A DNA stretch of 64,000 bases from Embleya sp045207655 (GTDB lineage: Bacteria > Actinomycetota > Actinomycetes > Streptomycetales > Streptomycetaceae). This document shows, piece by piece, positions 17,322 to 25,841 of this stretch (the stretch's first letter is position 1; each line of letters opens with the position of its first letter). The DNA is taken from positions 4,030,001 to 4,094,000 of the forward strand of contig NZ_CP108785.1 in the NCBI RefSeq assembly GCF_045207655.1, in the 5' to 3' direction. A program made the translations under genes and the position numbers. Under the pieces are notes generated by a model. That model did no database searches. It was given only the letters and a program-made list of their open reading frames with translations, and was not told the DNA's origin.

Positions 17322-17539
17322 CAGGTTCGGGGGATCTCGACGCGGTGCGGGCGCCGCGCGGTCGCGGTGCCGGACGATGCGGCCGTACCGGGGTCCCCCG
17401 GACGGGAGTCGGTCGGCATCTCACCCCGCCGACGTGGTGGGCGGTACCCGGAATCGCGCCGGGTTCCGCCCGCCACGTCCCGCACGTTCCGCACGTCCCT
17501 CCCGCATGCCCACCCGCCGCCAGGAAGGTCGATTCCGCC

Positions 17540-17920
17540 ATGGCCCGCACGCACCGAGCCCTCGCCCGCCCGCGCCTGTCGACGCGATCGCACGGACGCC
17601 ACCTCGTACTCACCCCACGCGGTGAACTCGACGTGGCCACCGTCCTCCCGCTCACCCGCGCGCTGGACGCCCTGACCGGAATCGACCGGCCCCACGTGAT
17701 CGTCGACCTGGGCGAGGTGACCTTCCTCGGAGCCCGCGCCATTTCCGTGCTGGCCCGAGGCCGCGAGCGCGCCCACGCGCGCAACGGCGACCTGCGCCTG
17801 TTCCGGGTCGACCCGTTCGTCCGGCACGTCCTGCAACTTCCGGGCCTGCGGGCGGACTTCGACATCATCGACACTCTCCCCGCGGTTCCGGGCGAGTCCG
17901 CACGCCAGGGCGATCCGTGA
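17540..17920 (+). CDS. STAS-domain protein (anti-sigma-factor antagonist-like)
   Basis: 126 residues with one STAS domain (about 18-115): LVLTPRGELDVATVLPLTRAL, HVIVDLGEVTFLGARAISVLARGRERA and LRLFRVDPFVRHVLQLPGL. Such proteins bind anti-sigma kinases, and phosphorylation of a Ser in a D-S-S-G-type loop switches them off. Here the equivalent loop reads LGARAISVL, with no Ser at the usual site, so classic switching looks impossible. The ATG has AGGAAGG (17522-17528) upstream. It lies 218 bp after the sigma-factor partner gene on the same strand and may belong to that signalling locus. Confidence 0.85.
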   Translation: MARTHRALARPRLSTRSHGRHLVLTPRGELDVATVLPLTRALDALTGIDRPHVIVDLGEVTFLGARAISVLARGRERAHARNGDLRLFRVDPFVRHVLQLPGLRADFDIIDTLPAVPGESARQGDP

Positions 17921-18255
17921 GCACCCGGGCCGGCACCGCACGCACGGCGCCGGCCCACCCTGCGCGGTGTCCGCGGTGTCCGGGAAAACGACGAGGCCGG
18001 GGTACCCGACGACACCCCGGCCGGCGCGGCGTCGAATTGCCGTGCGGCGACGTCGCCTTGCCCGGCGGGTTCGGCGGGTCCGGAGGGGACCGGAGGCGGC
18101 GGACATGTCGGACGATCAGGGCTTCGAGAGTGTGGGCCATCCGGCATGGTCCAAGACCGCGCCGAGCCGACGCGCTCGGGTTTCCGGGCGCCGGCAGGCC
18201 GCGGCCGGGCTCGGCGTAGACTCCCCGGCCGAGTCGGAATGCCTTGGAGGCGCTT
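17921..18255. terminator. Gap with hairpin terminator after the STAS gene
   Basis: Within this 335-bp gap GGCCGGGGT (17995-18003) pairs perfectly with ACCCCGGCC (18014-18022) around a 10-nt loop. It lacks a U-tract, as is common in high-GC actinomycetes. The rest of the gap holds the promoter region of the downstream phosphatase; I see no other gene in it. Confidence 0.55.
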
Positions 18256-18738
18256 GTGATATCCCGCCCGTTGGCGGTGTTCGACCTGGACGGCACCGTG
18301 GCCGATACTCGTCACCGGTTGCACCTCGTCGAGTCGCGTCCGCGTGACTGGGCGGCGTTCTTCGCGGCCGCGGCGCACGACGCGCCGCTCGCGGAGGGTG
18401 TCGCGCTGGCGAGGGACAGCGCCGAGACACACGAGGTGGTGTACGTCACCGGCCGCCCGGAGCGCTGCCGCCGTGACACCGTGGCCTGGCTGGACCGGCA
18501 CGGCCTGCCCTCCGGCCGGCTGCTGATGCGCGCCGACCGGGACCGCCGTGCGGCCCGTGTCGCCAAACCCGAATTGTTGCGCAAACTGGCACGGGGCCGG
18601 ACCGTTGCCATGGTCGTCGACGACGATGCCCAGGTCTGCGACGCCTACGAGGCCGCGGGATTCCACGTGGTCCGGGCCGACTGGATGCCCACCTCGGCGA
18701 TCCTGCGGCAGGCCCAGAACGACGCGGGCCGTACCTGA
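18256..18738 (+). CDS. HAD-family phosphatase, polynucleotide 3'-phosphatase-like
   Basis: 160 residues. Motif I is FDLDGTVADTRHR, the motif II region is VVYVTGRPERCRRDTVAWL, and the motif III/IV region is VAMVVDDDAQVCDAYEAAG. The HRLH after motif I, the TGRPE loop and the (L)LMRADRDRR stretch recall the phosphatase domain of T4 polynucleotide kinase and related nucleic-acid or nucleotide 3'-phosphatases. A generic small-molecule HAD cannot be excluded. The GTG at 18256 was chosen because GGAGG (18246-18250) is 5 nt upstream. An Rnl2-type RNA ligase lies 2 kb away, which makes an RNA-repair link worth testing. Confidence 0.75.
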   Translation: MISRPLAVFDLDGTVADTRHRLHLVESRPRDWAAFFAAAAHDAPLAEGVALARDSAETHEVVYVTGRPERCRRDTVAWLDRHGLPSGRLLMRADRDRRAARVAKPELLRKLARGRTVAMVVDDDAQVCDAYEAAGFHVVRADWMPTSAILRQAQNDAGRT

Positions 18739-18868
18739 TCCTGTCCCACGAACTCCCCACCGCAGCAAGGCTTTGGCGCCGCCGTCGCGCGAATGGGATA
18801 TCCGTCCGAGGCGGGCAACGGGAAGGATGGGCCCGACCCGTTCCTCCCTTCGACCAAAGGAATCACCA

Positions 18869-19213
18869 GTGAGCAAGCTGGGCCGGAGCGCCGCCGCGGT
18901 AGTGGCGTCGGTGTCGCTCTTCGCGGGTGTGGGCGTCGCGCTCGCACCGTCCGCATCCGCCGCGAGCCACCCGGCGTGCTACCGGGATCTCAGCGATCAC
19001 ACCGCCAAGATCACGGGCAACAACGTCAGCCTGCGCAAGGCCAAGGGCACCTGGAACCCGATTCTGCGGGTCCTGCAGAAGGGCGCGAAGGTCACCGTCT
19101 ACTGCCAGGGCGTGGTGTACCGGGACGGCGACGCCGAGGCCAGTGAGTGGTACTACGTCAAGCACCAGGCGTCGGGCATCAAGGGTTGGGTTTCTATCAA
19201 GTACGTCCGCTGA
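18869..19213 (+). CDS. Secreted SH3-domain protein
   Basis: 114 residues. The signal peptide spans about 1-32 (basic start SKLGRSAAAV, hydrophobic core, ASA-A cleavage region). The mature part is one bacterial SH3-like domain: NNVSLRKAKGTWNPILRVLQKGAKVTVYCQG, then EWYYVKHQASGIKGWVSIKYVR. There are two Cys residues that could form a disulfide. Such small proteins bind peptidoglycan or modulate wall enzymes. The GTG start follows AAAGGA (18856-18861). It stands alone. Confidence 0.85.
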   Translation: MSKLGRSAAAVVASVSLFAGVGVALAPSASAASHPACYRDLSDHTAKITGNNVSLRKAKGTWNPILRVLQKGAKVTVYCQGVVYRDGDAEASEWYYVKHQASGIKGWVSIKYVR

Positions 19214-19470
19214 CCGACTGTCCCGAACGCGGCCGAGTGCGGCCGGCCACCCGGTCCCGGCACCCGGGACCGGGCCGCCGAAGCTCGGTCGGCGCTCTCG
19301 CGCTCGGTCGAGACGGGGGAGCGACCTCGTCCGAGCGCGGGAGGCGGTCGGCCGCACCCCACCGGCACCGAGCGTGAGAGGTAGTCGGCCGGCCCCACCG
19401 GCACGCGGCACTTCGGGCTCTCCGTGGTGGGCGCGACCCGGCCCTCGCCCAAGCCCCGTGCGGGCCCGGG

Positions 19471-19797
19471 TCATCGACTCCCGGCCGCCGCCCCCTTGCC
19501 CCCGTCCGACCAGAGCTCGTACTGGACCAGGAGCAGCCAGGCGCTGAACCACGGTTCCCGCGGCAAGCCGGCCGGGGTGCCCGAACCGCCTTCCAGATGG
19601 CTCCGGTACGCGTGTGCGTACGTGTCCAGGACGAGATCCACCGCCGTGTCCCGATCGCCGGCCAGCCGTACGGCGGCCAGGTACACCCGCTCCACGCTCC
19701 GCAGCGCCGCGTCCGTGAACTCGTCGGGTTCGTACGGGTCGTCGCCGGAGGGCTTGGGCGGTTGAGGGAGTGCGGATTCGACGGTTTCCAGGCTCAT
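19471..19797 (-). CDS. Short protein resembling an isolated sigma-2 domain
   Basis: 108 residues. DAALRSVERVYLAAVRLAGDRDTAVDLVLDTYAHAYRSHLEG resembles region 2.1-2.2 of ECF sigma factors (the pattern A..L.GD...A.DLV..TY..AY), and PWFSAWLLLVQYELW recalls region 2.3-2.4. There is no sigma-4 domain and the region 2 Asp/Glu pattern is altered. It might be a degenerate sigma factor or a protein that competes for the RNA polymerase clamp. The start ATG (19795-19797) has GGGAG upstream. No operon partner. Confidence 0.6.
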   Translation of the reverse strand: MSLETVESALPQPPKPSGDDPYEPDEFTDAALRSVERVYLAAVRLAGDRDTAVDLVLDTYAHAYRSHLEGGSGTPAGLPREPWFSAWLLLVQYELWSDGGKGAAAGSR

Positions 19798-19997
19798 GAC
19801 GACTGCTCCCGAGGTGGTGTGCCAACACCTCAACCCTCACGTCCACGACGTCGCCGATCAACGCCCGATGCCCGCCTCATCGTTTACCCCCACTCAACGA
19901 CGCCCGCCTCCCGAACCCCCCCGCCATCCGACGGGCGGGTCGGTGGTTCGCAAAGGTGTGCTCGTGGGGGCGGGGTTCGAGGGATCCGGGGCGGGGG

Positions 19998-20486
19998 TCA
20001 GGAGTCGGTGCGGGGAGGGGTGGGTTCCGTCGACCGTGGGGTGTCGGGTGCGGGGTGGTCGTCGGGGTCGGTGAGTTCTTGGAAGAGGGAGATGTGGAGG
20101 TCGGCGGGGGCGTCGAGTCTGGAGTTCAGGGAATTCCAGGGGGTGCGGGTGGGGGGTGCGATTTGGGTGGCGCCCGCGGCGATGAGGTGGGTCGTCGCGG
20201 TGCGGGTGTCGTCGACCTCGAAGGCGATGCGAAGTCTGGGTGCGACCTGACGGCCGACTTCGACGTCGTCGATCATTCGCTTCTGTTCCGGGTTCGCGAT
20301 CTCCAGGGTGGCGCGGCCCGCGTCGAGGATCGCGACGCGGGCGCCGCCGTCCCCGGAGAAGGCCGCCTGTTCGGGCAGGCCGAGGGCGTCACGGTAGAAG
20401 GCCAGGGCGGCCTCGAAGTCGTCCGCCTCGACGACCAGGCGTAGTTGACGTACCGGCTGTGTCTTCGGAGCCTCGGGGGGCGTCAT
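19998..20486 (-). CDS. VOC-superfamily (glyoxalase/bleomycin-resistance-like) protein
   Basis: 162 residues with a paired beta-alpha-beta-beta-beta layout: LRLVVEADDFEAALAFYRDALGL, then RATLEIANPEQ, then LRIAFEVDDTRTATTHLIAAGA. VOC proteins are metal-dependent lyases, dioxygenases or drug-binding proteins. No subfamily-specific metal triad can be fixed here. The ATG at 20486 follows GGGAGAGAAC. Upstream in the same frame is a DPHG-repeat tail produced by 12-bp DNA repeats, which I exclude. Substrate unknown. Confidence 0.82.
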   Translation of the reverse strand: MTPPEAPKTQPVRQLRLVVEADDFEAALAFYRDALGLPEQAAFSGDGGARVAILDAGRATLEIANPEQKRMIDDVEVGRQVAPRLRIAFEVDDTRTATTHLIAAGATQIAPPTRTPWNSLNSRLDAPADLHISLFQELTDPDDHPAPDTPRSTEPTPPRTDS

Positions 20487-20534
20487 GTTCTCTCCCGGGA
20501 TGAGTCGATGGGATGTCTCGCCGCACGCCGAGCC

Positions 20535-20570
20535 GCCGTGCGGGTCGCCGTGCGGGTCGCCGTGCGGGTC
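20535..20570. repeat. 12-bp tandem repeat (GCCGTGCGGGTC x3)
   Basis: Three perfect copies lie upstream of the VOC gene and downstream of the RNA-ligase gene. Open frames on both strands run through it, but it is probably non-coding. Confidence 0.65.
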
Positions 20571-20651
20571 GGATGGATCGAATGCGTCGAACGGTTCCAC
20601 TATCGGGGTATCCGTCTCGGAGTCGGGCATGCATCCCGTACGGCGCGACGG

Positions 20652-21707
20652 CTACGGCAGTCGGCCCCCGGGGCGGGCGGCCCGGCGTTCGTCGGCGTCG
20701 AAGCGGGTGAGGGCGCGTGCTCCCGGTTCGAGCGCGCGGGTCAGGGCGCGAAGGTGCGCGTCGGGCAGGCCGCCCACCGCGTCGGCGATCTCCTCCGCCG
20801 CGTCGCGGGTGATCTCCTCCACCACGGCGTCGGTGGGGGCACGTGGCCCGAGCTTGCTCACCGCCGCGGCCGCGCGGGTGGGGGTGAGCAGGGCCGCCGC
20901 CCGGACCAGGAGCCACGCGGGCACGCCGGCCGCGCCCTCGGGCGGCGCGAGGTACGGGCGGGAACCGGCGAAGCGCTCGTCCTCGGCGAATCCGTCCTGC
21001 TTGACCTTGGCCACCGGGCGGGCGCGGGAGGTCTTCGTCCCGGCGTCGCCGTGCTCCCACCAGTCCCCGGCGGGCTTGAGTACGTACCCCTCGGCGAGGT
21101 TGTCCACGAGTGCGGGCAGTCCGAACAGGCCCGGAACCAGGCTGGGATACGCGCACGGCAACCGCTGGAGCGAGTTGAGCGAACCGTGCGCGAGAGTCGG
21201 TACGCAGCGCAGCCCGGCGCCGGCCGCGGCATCGCGCAGAGCACGGTCGGAGATCCAGCAACGCCCGTCCTCGGTCTCGACCGTCGTGTCGAACAGCAAC
21301 CAGTGCAGGTCCGGTGTGTACCAGACGCCGGTCTGCACCGGCTCGGCCGCGGAATCCCGGGGAACATCGGGATGCGGGTAGTGCCCGCCGGCCAGTTCGC
21401 CATAGATGGTCACCACGGCCGCGTCGCCCCACACACCGCGCAGCGCGGCGGCGAATCGTGCGGCGGACACGGACAACCCCGGCCAGATCCTGCTGACGCC
21501 GAAGAAGTCGTCGAGCAGGTCGTCGGACAGCAGTTCGCGCCGTTTCGCGGGCCGGACCCCAAAGCCGTCGCACACCACCGCGAAGTGCGCCCCGTGCACC
21601 TTCTCCTGCGCGAGCCACTCCCGACCCCCGGCCATCCCGAGCCGGGCCTTCGCGGAGATCTTGGGGTAGGGAGTCCACACGGGACTGTCGGACGCGGCCT
21701 CGGACAT
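20652..21707 (-). CDS. Rnl2-family RNA ligase
   Basis: 351 residues with the nucleotidyltransferase motif order: motif I EKVHG (adenylated Lys36 of LAQEKVHGAHF), motif III-like TIYGELAGG, motif IV AEGYVLKP and motif V VAKVKQDGF. Rnl2 enzymes seal nicked RNA with a 3'-OH and 5'-phosphate using ATP. The C-terminal helical part (about 250-340) is Ala-rich. The ATG was fixed at 21707 by GGAGG (21715-21719), 7 nt upstream; the open frame reaches further but without coding character. It is monocistronic. The native RNA target in this organism is unknown. Confidence 0.82.
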   Translation of the reverse strand: MSEAASDSPVWTPYPKISAKARLGMAGGREWLAQEKVHGAHFAVVCDGFGVRPAKRRELLSDDLLDDFFGVSRIWPGLSVSAARFAAALRGVWGDAAVVTIYGELAGGHYPHPDVPRDSAAEPVQTGVWYTPDLHWLLFDTTVETEDGRCWISDRALRDAAAGAGLRCVPTLAHGSLNSLQRLPCAYPSLVPGLFGLPALVDNLAEGYVLKPAGDWWEHGDAGTKTSRARPVAKVKQDGFAEDERFAGSRPYLAPPEGAAGVPAWLLVRAAALLTPTRAAAAVSKLGPRAPTDAVVEEITRDAAEEIADAVGGLPDAHLRALTRALEPGARALTRFDADERRAARPGGRLP

Positions 21708-22015
21708 GTCGAAATCCTCCGGCGTGCGCCCGATCGCGGGCAACAGGGTTTCCGGGCGGCGGCGGTGGTACGGCGAGCAGCACCGGGGGCGGCAACGATC
21801 CCACCGGCGGCGCGCCGCGCACGTGGCCGATGTCCGCGGCCCCGGTGCCTCTCGTCCCCGTGTCACGCACCCGCGCTCTGCGCCCCGCGCTCCCTGCCCT
21901 GTGCGCGATGCCCGGCCGCGCGTGGCGACCGCCGCGGGGGCACCGGGCACCGGCGCCTCTCGGGGGTGCTTCCGGGGCGGCGCCGATCCACGGCCTCGTG
22001 TGTGAGACAAGTCAT

Positions 22016-22030
22016 CTGACGGAGCGTCAG
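22016..22030. promoter_or_regulatory. Inverted repeat CTGACG-GAG-CGTCAG upstream of MFS
   Basis: Perfect 6-bp arms with a 3-nt centre, 100 bp before the MFS start at 22130. It is a plausible binding site for a TetR- or GntR-type regulator encoded elsewhere, because this MFS gene has no adjacent regulator. Confidence 0.45.
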
Positions 22031-22129
22031 TTCCATCGTGGCGGCCCTTGATCACGTGCACGGTACATGCGTGACTGTGATCGATAGTCGATCGACGACG
22101 GGCGCGGCTCGCCGAGTCTCAGGAGCACC

Positions 22130-23710
22130 ATGGAACAACCCCGTGACCATTCCGCGTCGCCCCCGACCGGGCCCGACGCCGGGCCCGAGGCCCACCCGGC
22201 CGCACTCGGGGTGCGATTGCGGCGGCGGCTGCTGGTGCCGGTGCTCGCGTTCGGTGGTGTCCTGATGGCGTTGATGCAGACCGTCGTGGTGCCCATGCTG
22301 CCGGACCTGCCCCGCGCGACGGGTTCCTCGCCCTCGACGGTGAGCTGGATGCTCACCGCGACCCTGGTGACCGGCGCGGTGCTCAATCCGGTCCTGGGCC
22401 GGGCCGGGGACATGTACGGAAAACGCCCGGTGTTGATCGGCGCACTGGTGACGATGACCGTCGGGTCGGCACTGTGCGCGCTCACGTCCGACATCCGGGT
22501 GCTCATCGCCGCCCGTGCGATGCAGGGCGCCGCCGCCGCGGTGGTGCCGCTGGCCACCAGCATCCTGCGCGACGAACTCGCGGGGCACCGCATCGGATCC
22601 TCCGTCGCGCTGATGAGCTCCACCGTCGGCATCGGCGCGGCGCTGGGCCTGCCGCTGGCCTCGGTGGTGGTCGAACACGCCGACTGGCACGCGTTGTTCT
22701 GGGTGACCACCGCGCTGGGCACGCTGACCGCGATCGCCTCGTGGTGGGTGGTCCCGAACTCCCCGGTGCGTACCCGCGGCCGCTTCGACGTCGCGGGCAC
22801 GGTGCTGCTGTCGGTGGGCCTGGTGGCGCTGTTGCTGGCGCTGTCCAAGGGCGCCGTCTGGGGCTGGGGCAGCATGCCCGTGGCCGTGTCGGCGGCCACC
22901 GGCGTGGTGGCCCTGGGCCTGTGGGTCTGGCGCCAACTGCGGGCCCGTGAACCGCTGGTGGACCTGCGACTGGCCGGACGCCGTACCGTGGCGCTGCCGC
23001 ACACCGCCGCCCTGCTCACCGGCTTCGCGTTCTACGCGAACTGGTTGGCCACCGCGCAACTGGTCCAGGCCCCCACCTCGACCGGGTACGGCCTGGGCGC
23101 GTCGGCGCTGACCGCGAGTCTGTGCCTGGTGCCCGGAGGACTCGTCATGGTTTGCATGTCCTCCGTCTCCGCGCGACTGTCGGCCGCCCGGGGCGGCCGC
23201 TGGACGCTCCTGGCGGGATCCCTGGTGATCGCCGGAGCGTACGTGTTCCGGATCTTCACCAGTGGCACCCTGTGGACCATCGTCCTGGGCGCGACCCTGT
23301 GCTCGGTCGGCACCGGACTGGTGTACTCCGCGCTGCCCACCCTCGTCCTGCAAGCGGTGCCACAGGAGCAGACCGCCTCCGCGACCGGTCTCAACGTCCT
23401 GATGCGCACGATGGGCCAAAGCGTGTGCAGCACCACGGTGGTGGCCGTGCTGGCACAGTTCACCACCGACGTGCACGGCACCGCGTACCCCACCCTGCGC
23501 GCCTACCTCATCGTCTTCGCCCTGGCCGCGGTGGCAGCCCTGGCCGCCGCCTGCACCGCGGCGGCACTTCCCGGACGACCCTCGGCGAAATCGGTCACCG
23601 ACCCCGCACCCCGCGCCGCGCCTGCCGCCGGACCCGCCACCGGCACCGCCCGCGCGCGGGTCCCGGCGGCCTCGGCGCCGCCGAAGTGGCGGTCGGCACC
23701 CGCCTATTGA
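22130..23710 (+). CDS. MFS drug-efflux transporter (third DHA2-type pump)
   Basis: 526 residues with about 14 helices after a 35-residue hydrophilic start. FGGVLMALMQTVVVPMLPDLPRA is the helix-1 region, GRAGDMYGKRPVLIG is motif A and STVGIGAALGLPLASVV is the motif C region. The helix-1 Asp of classic QacA pumps is replaced by Gln (MQTVVVP), so substrate preference may differ. The last 50 residues form an Ala/Pro-rich cytoplasmic tail. No regulator lies beside it. It ends before a strong bidirectional terminator. Confidence 0.88.
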   Translation: MEQPRDHSASPPTGPDAGPEAHPAALGVRLRRRLLVPVLAFGGVLMALMQTVVVPMLPDLPRATGSSPSTVSWMLTATLVTGAVLNPVLGRAGDMYGKRPVLIGALVTMTVGSALCALTSDIRVLIAARAMQGAAAAVVPLATSILRDELAGHRIGSSVALMSSTVGIGAALGLPLASVVVEHADWHALFWVTTALGTLTAIASWWVVPNSPVRTRGRFDVAGTVLLSVGLVALLLALSKGAVWGWGSMPVAVSAATGVVALGLWVWRQLRAREPLVDLRLAGRRTVALPHTAALLTGFAFYANWLATAQLVQAPTSTGYGLGASALTASLCLVPGGLVMVCMSSVSARLSAARGGRWTLLAGSLVIAGAYVFRIFTSGTLWTIVLGATLCSVGTGLVYSALPTLVLQAVPQEQTASATGLNVLMRTMGQSVCSTTVVAVLAQFTTDVHGTAYPTLRAYLIVFALAAVAALAAACTAAALPGRPSAKSVTDPAPRAAPAAGPATGTARARVPAASAPPKWRSAPAY

Positions 23711-23742
23711 CCGCCCGACCCGCTCGACCGAGGGCACGCGAA

Positions 23743-23801
23743 GGCCCCGGCGCATCGGGTGTCCCGTCCGATCGGACGGGGCCGGACGATGCGCCGGGGC
23801 C
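23743..23801. terminator. Nested double-hairpin bidirectional terminator
   Basis: GGCCCCGGCGCATCG (23743-23757) pairs perfectly with CGATGCGCCGGGGCC (23787-23801), and CCCGTCCG pairs with CGGACGGG inside it (23763-23780). It separates the convergent MFS and WxL-like genes. Confidence 0.85.
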
Positions 23802-23838
23802 GGTCACGCGGTCCTGCGCGAGCGGCGAGCCGGATCGG

Positions 23839-24951
23839 TCACGACAGGGTCAGCGTGATCGTCCCGCCATAGGTGCCCGGTGCCGCGTACGCCGGTACGG
23901 TCAGCGCCAGGGCGGCGTCCGCGGTGAAAGTGCCGCCGGTCGGGCCGGCGCCCGGGGCCTGCGTGCACAGGGTCGCGCCGGACCCGATCGGGCCGGTCGA
24001 TCCCGAGGACACGGTGGACGGGCTTCCCTGGGTCGCCGCGCAGGACGGCGTCCAGGCCACGTTCGCGGCCGGGATGGTGCCCCGGTCCGACGTCAGGTCG
24101 GACACCGACCCGGTCAACTGCCAACCGAGTTCGCTGCCACGCGCGTCGACCACGGTCACCCGGTTCAAGGCCGCGTGCATGGTCTGCACCCGACCGTTGA
24201 GGGTGGTCGTACCGAAGTCGATCCCCGCCGCGGTCTGGGTCATCGTCAGGCCGCCGGGGGTGATCGTGCCGGTGAGCGACTGCTCCAGGCCGCCGCCGCC
24301 GTCGGTCACCGTGAACGGCACCGACATGCCCTCGTCCTCGAAGCCCGCGACGGCGCGGATCGCGGCGTCCTCGGCGGCCCCGATCACGTACTCGGCGGCG
24401 AACTTGCCGTCGGGAGAGGTCATGACACTGATCGGGACGTCGGAGATGTTGCCGTCCGCGTCCACACCGCTGATCTGGAGTTCGTAGTTGGGAACCCAGT
24501 CGTGGCCTGAGAGCCTGACCACGGTGCCCACCGGGCCCGAGGTCTTGTCGGCCGTGAGCACCCGTTGCCCCGGCACGAACGCCTTGATGGAGAGGGTGTC
24601 CGTCGCCTCCTTGGAACCGTCGGAGACGCGCACGACGTAGCGACCGTCGTCGATGCCGAACGGGTACAACATCGCGGTCCCGGTCAGGTTGCCCTGGGCG
24701 TCGATGGCGAGCGTGTTCATCAGGAACTTGCCCGCGTCGCATCCGCTGCCGTTCGCGTCGCACAGCGCCACCCGCGGCGTGCCGTTCGGCGCGAACCTGC
24801 TGCCGGTGAGCGTGATGGTCGAACCCGAGTAGACGTCACCGTCCGGTGCCCGGTGAACCGGCAGCTCCACCTCACCCGGCTCCACCGTGATCGACGCACC
24901 CACCGCCACCGCCGCCATGGTCACCCCGGCCTCCGCGGCGGGTACCGGCAA
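23839..24951 (-). CDS. WxL-like extracellular protein, N-terminus doubtful
   Basis: Up to 370 residues. The front part (about 20-130) is an Ig-like fold with GSTITLTGSRFAPNGTPRVALCD. The middle repeats a similar fold (GPVGTVVRLSGHDWVPNYELQISGVD). The C-terminal third is WxL-like: ELGWQLTGSVSDLTS, then IPAANVAWTP, ending GTYGGTITLTLS. Such proteins sit on the cell surface. No convincing signal peptide exists from either ATG (24951 or 24918), although the fold requires export. The start overlaps the start of the plus-strand ORF at 24887, suggesting a rearrangement that removed the leader. Confidence 0.72.
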   Translation of the reverse strand: MPVPAAEAGVTMAAVAVGASITVEPGEVELPVHRAPDGDVYSGSTITLTGSRFAPNGTPRVALCDANGSGCDAGKFLMNTLAIDAQGNLTGTAMLYPFGIDDGRYVVRVSDGSKEATDTLSIKAFVPGQRVLTADKTSGPVGTVVRLSGHDWVPNYELQISGVDADGNISDVPISVMTSPDGKFAAEYVIGAAEDAAIRAVAGFEDEGMSVPFTVTDGGGGLEQSLTGTITPGGLTMTQTAAGIDFGTTTLNGRVQTMHAALNRVTVVDARGSELGWQLTGSVSDLTSDRGTIPAANVAWTPSCAATQGSPSTVSSGSTGPIGSGATLCTQAPGAGPTGGTFTADAALALTVPAYAAPGTYGGTITLTLS

Positions 24952-25288
24952 GGCGACCTACGACTGTGGCATCTACGGCAGTTCGGTCGGCGCCACGTTC
25001 AACCGCAGCGCGACCAACCTGCTCACGCTGACGGCCAACATCACCTACTGGGTGCCGACCGCCATCCCGGCGGGTGGCATCACGGGAACGCTCACCGGCA
25101 ACCAGAGCGGCCTGGCCAACCCCACGGCGATCAGCGCGGGGGTGCACACCAGCATCGTCCTGCAAAAGGCGGCCAGTGTGGGCATCCCCAGCGCGCCGAG
25201 CAGCATCGTCATGACAATCACGCCGCCCGGGCTGACCGTCACCTGCACCCTGAAGGCGTCCCCGGCTCCGACCGGCTTCCCGATCTGA
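24887..25288 (+). pseudogene. 5'-truncated secreted beta-rich protein
   Basis: 133 codons. The N-terminus runs TATAAMVTPASAAG, which looks like the end of a signal peptide with an A-S-A-A cleavage region but has no basic start, and a stop codon lies 36 nt upstream in frame. The mature part has NLLTLTANITYWVP, GITGTLTGNQSG and a C-terminal GLTVTCTLKASP, alternating like beta strands, with two Cys (YDCGIYG and VTCTL). It overlaps the minus-strand WxL-like ORF by 65 bp in head-to-head orientation. I do not recognise the family; coding character on this strand is good. Confidence 0.5.
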
Positions 25289-25841
25289 TCGACTCCCGAT
25301 CCGGTCGCGATCCGAACGAACCGGACGCGCGTACGCGGTCGAACGGGACACGCGTGCATGGTCGAACATGACGCGCGTGCGGACGAACCGAACCGGTTCG
25401 GTCGCCGGCCTCGGGTACCCGTGGTGGACGCTGTCCGTAGTGAAAGTACGGACAGAACCACGGGCACCCTCGGCCCCGGCCGAACCGCCGCGCCAAGGCA
25501 CCGCCCGGGAGGCGGCGGGGCATACGGGAGTACGAACGTACAACACGCCCCGGTGCCCCACGCAAGCCCGAGAACACCCGGCCGAGTTCCCGCCCGAAAG
25601 CGGGGGCTCGGCCGCGTGCGCATACGCCGGGGTCGGGCAATCGGTGATCGCGTGTCGATGTCGAGTGTGAGTTGCGCGCGAGTCGAGTGCGAACCCCGGA
25701 GCGCACCGAGTCCCAACCCGAGTGCACGCCGAGTCCGGGCCGGGCCCGAGCCGATAGCGAGACGATTTTGAGCCGATACCGAGCCGATTCCGACAACAAG
25801 CGAGCAGTAGCAAATCGAGATCGTCCTTTTCGAATTGCGAC
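25289..25841. repeat. Gap with 23-bp direct repeats and a long hairpin
   Basis: No gene is supported in this 553-bp stretch. It contains three copies of a 23-bp unit beginning GAC(G/A)CGCGTGC (25324-25346, 25347-25369, 25370-25392, decreasing identity). It also contains a long hairpin: CCCGTGGT (25418-25425) with CCTGTCCGTA-type inner arm CTGTCCGTA (25431-25439), facing TACGGACAG (25447-25455) and ACCACGGG (25457-25464). The hairpin could terminate transcription or be the remains of a mobile element. Confidence 0.6.

Noticed and set aside
21708..22061. N-terminal extension of the RNA ligase
   Set aside because: The frame is open but lacks coding character, and a strong ribosome site places the start at 21707.
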